Source: Cladobotryum mycophilum (Eukaryota; Ascomycota; Sordariomycetes; Hypocreales; Hypocreaceae). Taken from it: 64,000 nt of DNA. Positions 56,521-64,000 of the stretch are shown piece by piece. The position numbers were made by a program, and so were the translations under genes. Under the pieces are notes generated by a model that saw only the letters and a list, made by a program, of their open reading frames with translations, was not told the origin of the DNA and made no database searches. How positions within the stretch are numbered: position 1 is the first letter of the stretch; every line of letters begins with the position of its first letter. The DNA lies in NCBI GenBank assembly GCA_036429605.1, contig JAVFKD010000015.1, positions 705,421 through 769,420 of the forward strand. The letters are read 5' to 3'.

Positions 56521-58545
56521 CTATGCCTCGTCTTTACCGTCAACCTCAAATAGACCCCCATCCTGTTGGAAGTTCCACTCCGCGACAAGTAAGAGGTTAT
56601 TCTCCTCAGGGCTGGAAGAAACCTGAGTTTCATGCTCACTCTCAATCGTAAATGGAGCCTCAGATGTCAATGGACCCTCAAACTGAAATGTATCCTCAAA
56701 CTGAAATGAATCATCAAATTTGAATGGAACATCAATAGAGGACGGAGCCTCAATCGCCAATGGGTCCTCAAACTGGAATGGAGCCTCGGTTGATGATGAA
56801 GCCTCAGTCGACAATGGATCCTCAAACTGGAATGAAGCCTCAGTCGATGATGGAGCCTCGATTTCCAACACCTTCTCTGCAGAGGGGATAGAAATCTCAA
56901 TTGGAGTTCCGGCCCTTGCTCGAGCCACGTCGTTGTTTGATGACTTGGGCTTCTTTGCTACCGGTTCATCAGCGCTGGAAACAGATGCCTTTCGCTTCAA
57001 TTTAGGCAATGCATGTCCGGCTGATTGAGTTCGTTCACAGGCTTCTTGGTACTTGTTTTGATCCAGGAGTCGGTATTGTCCATCCGAGCACTCATATGAA
57101 TCGAGTCGCTGACCGTTGAATGTGCGCTCTTGGCGCTTTCCCGTGAGCGTATACGTCTCCTCCTTTCCTTTTCCCTTTGCCTTTTGGCTTCCACTGCCAC
57201 CGTGGGAGGCTTGGTTCTTTGCCTGACCATTTCCCTCGCCCAGAGCAGCAGAAGGAGAGGAGGAGGGAGAAGAAGAAGTGGCTAAAAGGGAAGCCTCAGG
57301 GGTCGGTGGGAATTCGGCGGGAGTTTCCTCTGCCTTAGTCTGGGCCGAAAGGTCGATTTCAGGATATTTCTTCTCAAAGTCTCCTCGGATCTCAGCGGCA
57401 AGCGTCGAAAAGAAACTTTGGTTGGGAAAGATCTTATTGACGTCCAACCACTGACGGATAACTTCCCGGCTGATATTGCCCAGTTGAGGGTGGTTCTTCA
57501 AGGTTATTTCATTGGAAATTGTCGACGCCGCGCTTAGCAAGGCCAGCTTTACGCCTTTGCCAAGGGCAGCGTGAATCAAATGATCAATAGGGTCTTTGCC
57601 TTCGTCAAGGGTTGCAATTGAGGCAAACGCGGTAGCAGTCTGGGCATTGGATGCTTCATTGGCCTTGGAGCGAGCGGTGCCTCTAGCTCTGGAAGCCGGC
57701 TTCTTTGTCTTCTTGGGCTTGGCGGGAACTCGGGCAGAGGCTTTAGCAGGGACTGGAGTGGTAGCCTGAGCAGTATCCTGACCGAGAGGTTGAGCCTGAG
57801 AAATGGGTTGAACTTGGAGTTGGAATGGAGAGACGGGCTGAGCTTGGGCTTGGACTTGAGCATCAGCTTGAGCTTGGAATTGAGCTTGGGATTGAGCTTG
57901 GAAGTGAGAGACGGGTTGAGCCCGAGTTTGAGACTTGAGCTGAGCTTGCAATTGAGAGAAGTTTTGGGCGTATTCGGAGAAAGATTGGGGTCGAGCCAGA
58001 GACTGCATTAGAAGCTCTACATTCTGTTCTCCAGCAGATACGCGGCGCAGATTCTCATTCTCGGCGCTGACTCTGCGCCTGGCACTTTTGGCATTGTCAC
58101 CAGCCAGCTGTCGATGGTAGAGGTTGTGGTTAATGGCTCCCGGGATGCCACTGATACCAGGAGGCAGTGAGCGCGAGGCTGAAGGTGTGGCACCAACTTG
58201 GCGGGCCCAGTGTCGCAGCTCGTCGCTTCCATTGCCCAGGCTGCTCATGTCCATGTTGCTGGCAAAATTGAACGGGGCAGCCCTAGCCATGGCATCAGGT
58301 GTGGCCTGAACACCAGAGTTGTGTTCGGTAACGACGTAACTAAAGCTGGACGTGTCTGCGGATGGCAGTTGCTGCGAGAGAGGATCGTTGTTGTGGAATT
58401 GAGTAGGGAGTAACTCTCCATAGCCATAGTTGTAACTTGCCATTCCAGCGTCGTTGTTGCTGTCGAGGTTATAGACCTGGCTGTAGTCGTAGTTGGTGTC
58501 CATGTCAAAGGAGACACCTTGGTCCATATCGAAGAAGTTGTTCAT
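56521..58545 (-). CDS. Unrecognised nuclear-like protein with Q/A and FQFED repeats
   Basis: A 674-residue single-exon protein starting at ATG 58545 (the frame extends three codons further without an ATG). I know no family for it. The N-terminus is Asn/Asp/Tyr-rich (MNNFFDMDQGVSFDMDTNYD). Residues about 210-265 are a Q/A repeat with FQAQ, AQVQAQAQ units, followed by a Lys/Ala-rich histone-H1-like stretch KASARVPAKPKKTKKPASRA. A possibly folded core holds SNEITLKNHPQLGNISREVI and RQWLDVNKIFPN. A second ordered piece is TLTGKRQERTFNGQRLDSYE. The C-terminus has at least four acidic repeats of the type FQFEDPLSTEASSSTEAP. The mix of a basic middle and acidic repeats suggests a transcriptional regulator, but that is only a composition argument. 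Confidence 0.7.
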   Translation of the reverse strand: MNNFFDMDQGVSFDMDTNYDYSQVYNLDSNNDAGMASYNYGYGELLPTQFHNNDPLSQQLPSADTSSFSYVVTEHNSGVQATPDAMARAAPFNFASNMDMSSLGNGSDELRHWARQVGATPSASRSLPPGISGIPGAINHNLYHRQLAGDNAKSARRRVSAENENLRRVSAGEQNVELLMQSLARPQSFSEYAQNFSQLQAQLKSQTRAQPVSHFQAQSQAQFQAQADAQVQAQAQPVSPFQLQVQPISQAQPLGQDTAQATTPVPAKASARVPAKPKKTKKPASRARGTARSKANEASNAQTATAFASIATLDEGKDPIDHLIHAALGKGVKLALLSAASTISNEITLKNHPQLGNISREVIRQWLDVNKIFPNQSFFSTLAAEIRGDFEKKYPEIDLSAQTKAEETPAEFPPTPEASLLATSSSPSSSPSAALGEGNGQAKNQASHGGSGSQKAKGKGKEETYTLTGKRQERTFNGQRLDSYECSDGQYRLLDQNKYQEACERTQSAGHALPKLKRKASVSSADEPVAKKPKSSNNDVARARAGTPIEISIPSAEKVLEIEAPSSTEASFQFEDPLSTEASSSTEAPFQFEDPLAIEAPSSIDVPFKFDDSFQFEDTFQFEGPLTSEAPFTIESEHETQVSSSPEENNLLLVAEWNFQQDGGLFEVDGKDEA

Positions 58546-59700
58546 TGTGCTCAAGGGCGACTCGATGAAACTTGGAGGTAAATGCTAGAGTAGTGCGTGC
58601 GTCTAGAATAATGGCAAAGAGGGTAGAAGAAGAATTGATGTTACTTATTTCTGATGTAGAAAATTCTGGTTGTGGAAATATTGTGTGGTCTGAAAATGTT
58701 GCTGTGTGGGAATTGGTTGATGGGGAAGAGAGAAAGAAGATGTTGAAGATGGGAGAAAGTGAGAGGGAGGGAGAGGGTGGGAAAAGGGCAGATATATATC
58801 CATATCGCAGCGGATGACGCACACGCTCCCGTTAAAGAACCTTTGTGTCCGGCAAAATTCTAATAAACGAGGCTTAGAAGTTGATGTTAAAGTGAAGGAT
58901 ATTTGAGTGACTGCCAGCTGGCAGCAAGTGGTGTTTGACGACGTACGCCAACAGCTGTCAGGGCCCCCGGACAACCACCACCCAGCACGGCGTCAAAGTC
59001 TTATATCACCCAATGCATCATGACCAAAGCATGTATCAAGTATGCAGTCTGTCTAGGTATTTTGAAAACTTAAAGAATCATCCCATTGCATTCTCGTCTA
59101 CCTTGGCTGTGAAAGTAATGACGAAAAGGGGGCTGCGAGCCTTTCTGCTTGCACCACACTTGACAAGTTAAGATATGTCTTACAGCCACGCATTAATACA
59201 TCAATTAATTTAGTCTACAACAGGAATTTCCATTTATAGATCGCAATGCCCTTTCCTGCATTGTCAATTGGTGTGGGGGTGATGCTAGTTGGCTCGCAAC
59301 CACGGAGCCTCATTGACCACGATATACACACCCCCTTTTCACACTACGCGCGTAGGAAATTATTTTACGTCCTATGATCAATCAAAGTTTGAGAAATGTG
59401 ACAACGAAAATAAATTCAATTAGTACGTTGGATATTTCCAAACTACCTAGTACTCAGGTGGTTCGTGTATGGGAAGCCTTGTCGTGTAGGGCAACACCAC
59501 ACGCATAGTACCCAGTACCCTTCTACCTCTATCTCTGGTCCCACAATTCCTTTCAGCCCAATTGATATAACATACTAACTTATGATTGATTCAAAAGCAT
59601 GAAAGGGAAAGAGAGAGGAAATCAAACACCTATTACCCATGTATCCGTCTTGAACTTGTATCCTAAGAGGCCCTCGCCCCTGCTTAACCTACGTGGCCGT
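58546..59700. other. Promoter of the orphan gene and 3' flank of ies2
   Basis: About 1.15 kb with no credible gene. The first 250 bases on the minus strand are the presumptive leader and promoter of the 56521-58545 gene. The rest is unremarkable AT-rich sequence. Confidence 0.45.
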
Positions 59701-61103
59701 TTACGCTACCTCCTCTACCATCTTTCCAGAAGGCAAACCGGGCTTGCCAAACACTTTCCCAACAGGGCCCTCGAGTATTTCCTCGGGAACAGCCAATTGG
59801 CTTCCATTCTTGTTGCTGACCCATCGAATGAAGAGCGGATTTGGCTTTTGGGAATCACCATCCTCACCCTCGGCCGCGGCCGCCTTGCGGCTAATCTTGG
59901 GTGCCTGCTTCTTTAAGAGCTTATTGATGGTTTCCATCTGCCGGACCCGAGTTAGTTTAACGCGTCACGTAGTTAGCTGCCAATTGACGCGACTGACTTT
60001 AACTTCCTCGTTTCGTTTCTCACTGAGGTTCCGACGACGACGAGCCATCTCCTGGCGACGCATGGATAATTCTTCCGCGGTAAAAACCTTTTTGACTTGG
60101 ATTTCTAACAAGGAGCATTAGCATTGAGCATAGTAGCAAATGGGGGAGCCAATTGACACAGAGTTAACTTACCATCTGACAATTTCATATACTCTTGGGG
60201 AGCATCCTCGAAACGCGCCCTTTGACGTTTAGTCATTTTTGCAAGATCTGGGGTCTCGGCTCTGCTGCCCTCATCATCGCTATCAAGTTCCTCATCAGAT
60301 GCCGCGGCAGCACCTCGACCCATTACAGTTGTATCTCCTTCTCCTTCTTCCTCTTCTTCCTCTTCCTCTTCTTCGTCATCTTCATCTCCTGCGACCTCAA
60401 TTTCTTCACCCTCGGCATCTTCATCAGCCATTGTCTCATCACCATAGCCCATTGTTTCATCGCCGAGGTCACTATCCGCCGGCTCACTAAGCTCATCGTC
60501 GTCGTCATCGTCATCATCATCGTCTCGGCTGGGTTTGGATACAACAGCTCTTGGTGCAGGCTTGGGCTTGGCTACGGCAGACCGCGAGACTTTGATGGTA
60601 GTGGCTGACGAACGGTGCGACACATCCATATCGATGTCACCCTCGGCATCGACATCTTCCCCCTCGGCGTCTTCCTCCTCCTCACCCTCGGCATCCTCAT
60701 CCTCCATTTCCTCGTCTTCGTCAGCTTCTTCTTCGTCCTCTTCCTCTTCCTCCTCTTCTTCATCATCATCCGGACTTGAATCTACCACATAGCTTTTCTT
60801 GGCACCACGATTGCGCTTACCATGCACAATCTCTCCTCCTTCAAATTGACTCGAGCGACGGCTGCTTGCCTGAGTAGCCTGGCGAAGTTTGGTGGCTGGT
60901 ACCTTGACGGTTACGCTCAGATGAGAGTCGTCGCCTGGTGATGATGGTGGATCACGCGAGACCATGGCGCTAGATGTACGTCCAGATCGTCGGGAGGACA
61001 TGACTTCTCGATCACTTCTCTCACTAGAGTCAGCCCATTTGGCATGCACAGAAATATTCTCTTGCGCCCTGGCGGCGGCAGAGCGACGCGGACGGGAGGC
61101 CAT
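59701..61103 (-). CDS. ies2: INO80 complex subunit Ies2 (PAPA-1/INO80B family)
   Basis: Three exons: 61103-60173, 60104-59998 and 59937-59701, encoding 424 residues. The conserved PAPA-1 region (about residues 295-350) is MTKRQRARFEDAPQEYMKLS, continuing across the first intron into EIQVKKVFTAEELSMRRQEM and ARRRRNLSEKRNEEVK, then METINKLLKKQAPK. Upstream lies an exceptionally acidic, Asp/Glu-homopolymer-rich disordered segment (about residues 110-270). Ies2/INO80B stimulates the nucleosome-sliding ATPase of INO80 and docks onto the Ino80 motor domain; acidic tracts probably contact histones. The second intron uses a GTCAGT donor. Removing the introns restores the domain exactly, so the model is firm. 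Confidence 0.9.
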
Positions 61104-63311
61104 GATGCACTATCTGTGTGCGATGTGTGTATAGTAAAAAAATAAATAAAAATCAAGGGCCGAGACGAGAGGTGCTGATATTTGGGCCACGGTACAACAA
61201 GTCGGTGTGCTTATCACCAGAATCTTGAGGGATGAATAGGAATGGGGAGATGCGACGTTGAAAATGTTAAGCTTTGCAATTGCTCATTACTAAAGCTCGG
61301 GTGGCAGAACGTGGCAAACCCGTTAGACAATAGCCTGCCGATCCCCCTAGTGGTGGTGATGGTGGTGATGGTGGTAAAAGGTGTAACGTTGATGATAGCC
61401 TAAACTATTGCAGTGGTATAATGCGCGTTGATAAGGCAGGGTAAGGCAAGGTACAGACGGGAAGGATGAAGTAGTAGGTTGCACGGTGAGAGACAAAGAG
61501 ACCGAGAGAGAGACAGAGACAGAGACAGAGACAGAGACAGAGAGAAAGAGAGAGATGCAGCTGCTCGCCGTGACGCCCAACGACGTCGCAATGTCGCACT
61601 TGAATGGGGCAGCGATGCAGGTACTCGGTACTCGATACGTCAAATGTCCCAAGAAACGGCACGGATTGGCTCTCGTAATCCCTTTCACTTGATGGCGACT
61701 ACAAAGAGGAGGCGGGTAGGTATACCGTATACGACGTCGGTCGGTCTAAACGCCTATTTGATGGATTTTGGACTCGACCGCTTTCTCTCTCTCTCACTCT
61801 CTCTCTCACTCTCTCTCTCACTCTCTCTCTCTTATCACTCAACCAAACAACAGCAGCTGGTTTTTATGCACCACTACTGCCACAAAAAACAAGGCTCGAC
61901 CAAAGGGTATATGAAGTACTCAAGGGAGAGGAGAATGAAGAAAGAAAGGGTATGAAGGCAAAAACAAAACAAAAAAACAAAAAAAGTGAAACTTGGCTTG
62001 TTTTTATGACCGATGGGATTAGCGAGGCGAGGCGAGGCGGAACTAAAGCCAACAGCCAGCCGCACAATGACGCATCATCATTATTCAAAGGAAATGATAA
62101 AAGGTAATCGAGAGACAAAGAGAGGAGGAAAAGAAGAAGTGTTTTCTTGGCTTATCTGCTTACCTCGATGAATTTGCCCGGGCTATATGGGGGCTTTTGT
62201 ATTGACAGGATAGTTGGCTCAAGCCACTCACGATGCGATACGCGGGCGAATAGGCGGAGAAGACGGCGGCAGCGGCAGAGCTCGATGAAGATCACCTCTT
62301 CTTCTTCTTCTTCTTCTTCTTCTTCTTTTGGATCCCCTTGACTTGTCTTCTTGGTCTTGGCTCTTTGTTTGCGATTGGATCTCCAACGACAGATCGATAT
62401 GTTGGCTGCCTTGTCGCCCTTTCTCATGCAATGCAGCTTGGACCCCGGCGATTGTCTCGGCCAATTAAGGTTGAAGAAAAGTGGCCTCTTTGGTCTCCTG
62501 CAACACCAGACGGACGGGAGAGTATAAATAATAAAATAATAATAATAACCAGGGGTTAACTTTTCCGTATGTATGTCTGTCTGTCAAACCTTGCGTTGAT
62601 GATGGATGGATGGATGGATGGATGGACTTGCACGTTTTTGCGTTTTTGGATGGTGGTAGTCCGTTCCCCCCTTTGGTTTTGTCGCGACTTGAACCGACAG
62701 ACAGACAGAACCACAGAAAAGCTAAGACTGGGACTGCAAGGGCCTGGAATCGGGTTTATGTAGAGTTGGTTGTGTGTAACTGGACGCAGCAACTTAAAAG
62801 TCGTGGCGATGGAGACGAAAAAGATATAAAAATAAATAAAAATAAAAACAAGGTTATCAAACCAATGGATCTTTCGTGTCTACTGAATCTTGTTCCTGAG
62901 GCTTCACAATTTCAATCGCGAGGCTCAACTTTCTTTTCATGAAGGTACGATCCAGCGACTGAACTTTATGAAGGTACGGGAGTACAAACAGGTACGGCAT
63001 GCACTCGTACGTACGTATGGATCCCGCCATGCACAAAAAGTGGAGACTACCAGGCCTGCCCTTGCCTTCCAGCAGCAACGGAAAACACGCTTTCCAAACG
63101 CGTGCCAAACAAAAGTCACTGATATTGCCGAGGCATCTGAGGCATCTCCGGACCTTATCCGGCAAACACAACTCCCAGACAATCCGACCTCCAATAATCC
63201 GGGGTAGAAACGACCCATTCGTTCACTTCAAGCTTCTCTACACATATAATCTCGTCTTCACGTGCGTACGGAATTCTTAATTTCACCGTTTTTTTTTTAT
63301 AAAAAAACAAA
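61104..63311. other. 2.2 kb divergent region between ies2 and the Pex14-family gene
   Basis: No credible gene is seen. It is dense in microsatellites: GACAGA units at 61512-61540, CT with CA interruptions at about 61785-61832, CTT at about 62297-62326, GGAT units at about 62600-62628, and GACA near 62697-62708. Short open frames across it are repeat-derived. An AT-rich stretch with an A7 run directly precedes the peroxin start codon. Confidence 0.5.
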
Positions 63312-64000
63312 ATGAGCGACTCGGAAGATTCAAAGGCGTCGCCGGCCGTGCCGCAATGGCAACTCGATTCGAAGCAAGACCAAGGCGAGCAAAACAAGCA
63401 AGACGAGCAAGAGGCGGCGGAGCAACCCCAGACACCAGAAGACAAGCTCGAGGTCGCCAGGCGATTCCTTGACGAAGACGAGGTCAAGACAGCTTCCCGA
63501 GAGAAAAAGGTTGAATTCCTTCAGTCAAAGGGTATTCCAGAGGCCGACATTCAAGAACTCTTGGGAGGTGCCAGCGAAGCAGCGCCAACAGAAGAAGCAT
63601 CACAGGTAGGGAAAACCACCAACCAACCAACTATTGATCCATCTTCATCATCGCGTTCCGCAGCAATCTAACGATGACAACAGGTCCACACCACTGAGAC
63701 AAGCGCATCTTCACAGCCACAACCTGCGACAACCGCAACCGCAGCAACAACAATAACACAAGTCTCTTCCGCGCCCATCCTTCCAGCAGCGAGCGCTCCC
63801 AGACCTCCCGTCGTCACATACCCCGAGTTCCTCACCAAGCCCGAACGACCACCCCCCTGGTCACCACCAATGGTCTCATCAACACAATCTGCGCCTTCGC
63901 CGGCCTCTCCACCATCCTCTACGGCGCGAGCAAGTACGTCGTCGCCCCCATGGTCGAAAGCCTGACAGACGCCCGCTTCGAGCTACACGAAACAACCTCC
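63312..64000 (+). CDS. pex14: Pex14-family peroxin (Pex14 or Pex14/17), 5' part, frame broken at a C6 run
   Basis: Exon 1, 63312-63605, ends CAG|GTAGGG and joins an exon starting at 63684. After an acidic leader (SEDSKASPAVPQWQL), residues about 42-85 are the Pex14 N-terminal helical domain: EDKLEVARRFLDEDEVKTAS, then EKKVEFLQSKGIPEADIQEL, which binds Pex5 WxxxF and Pex19. Next comes a Ser/Thr/Pro-rich linker and VTYPEFLTKPERPPP. One extra C in the run at 63852-63857 continues it as LVTTNGLINTICAFAGLSTI, a hydrophobic membrane segment, and runs off the window. Without it the frame ends early at a stop. The protein acts in the peroxisomal docking complex. Whether it is Pex14 itself or the filamentous-fungal Pex33 (Pex14/17) needs the missing C-terminus. 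Confidence 0.82.

Noticed and set aside
57160..57195. CTTTGCCTTTTGGCTT resembling the start of U2 snRNA
   Set aside because: It lies within the coding sequence of the 56521-58545 gene, with no other U2 element.
60535..60792. Poly-Ser + strand open frame
   Set aside because: Antisense of the Asp/Glu codons in the acidic region of ies2.
6984..63857. Programmed ribosomal frameshifting at the six G/C runs
   Set aside because: The genes are unrelated, there is no shared slippery heptamer or downstream structure visible, and the same direction and run type fit a sequencing artefact better.
1..64000. Transposons, CRISPR arrays, rRNA genes
   Set aside because: No terminal repeats with transposase or reverse transcriptase motifs, no spaced direct repeats, and no rRNA sequence was seen; only microsatellites and short minisatellites were found.

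Overview
This window is nuclear DNA from a filamentous ascomycete (Pezizomycotina, most likely Sordariomycetes; I cannot name the species). The evidence is short GT-AG introns (47-130 nt, one of about 890 nt) with CTAAC/CTGAC-like branch points, long intergenic regions rich in microsatellites, and a set of typical fungal genes (HbrB, PtaB/LIM-binding, Gon7, Vam6, SPX-phosphate permease, Ies2, Pex14).

Layout. 1-152: C-terminus of a pepsin-like protease. 4339-5885: 6-phosphofructo-2-kinase/fructose-2,6-bisphosphatase (+). 6535-7409: low-complexity hypothetical gene (+). 8591-11392: PtaB-type LIM-domain-binding protein with a huge polyQ (-). About 13.7-14.3 kb: a spliced, apparently non-coding + strand transcript whose second intron carries the U14 box C/D snoRNA. 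14538-17098: HbrB, the TORC2-associated protein (-). 18642-18731: an unclassified cloverleaf-forming RNA-like element. 19486-19782: Gon7 of KEOPS (+). 19952-23299: Vam6/Vps39 of HOPS (-). 23825-26592: SPX-SLC13 phosphate transporter (-).

27982-50617 is an extracellular siderophore gene cluster: a two-fold ABCB exporter, an AIF/AMID-like FAD oxidoreductase, a MirB-type siderophore-iron transporter, SidF (hydroxyornithine acyltransferase), a SidI-type acyl-CoA ligase and a SidD/NPS6-type NRPS. The six genes form three head-to-head pairs, each sharing a 1.8-2.05 kb intergenic region. Six exact ATCWGATAA motifs (the consensus of the iron-responsive GATA repressor SreA and its orthologs) lie in those three regions; I found none outside the cluster. 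SidF ends in PKL and the ligase in SKL, as expected for peroxisomal enzymes. The expected route is: the ligase activates (anhydro)mevalonate, SidF transfers the acyl group to N5-hydroxyornithine, the NRPS joins three units into a fusarinine/coprogen-type siderophore, and the ABC and MFS proteins move the product or its iron complex.

After the cluster come a DUF4050 (Gag1-like clamp) protein (51270-53853, -), an orphan repeat-rich protein (56521-58545, -), the INO80 subunit Ies2 (59701-61103, -) and the start of a Pex14-family peroxin (63312 to the window end, +).

A striking cross-cutting feature is that six unrelated genes are each broken by a frameshift at a G/C homopolymer of 5-6 bases, and each is repaired by exactly one extra base in that run. 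This points to systematic homopolymer under-calling in the assembly. I therefore call these genes intact.
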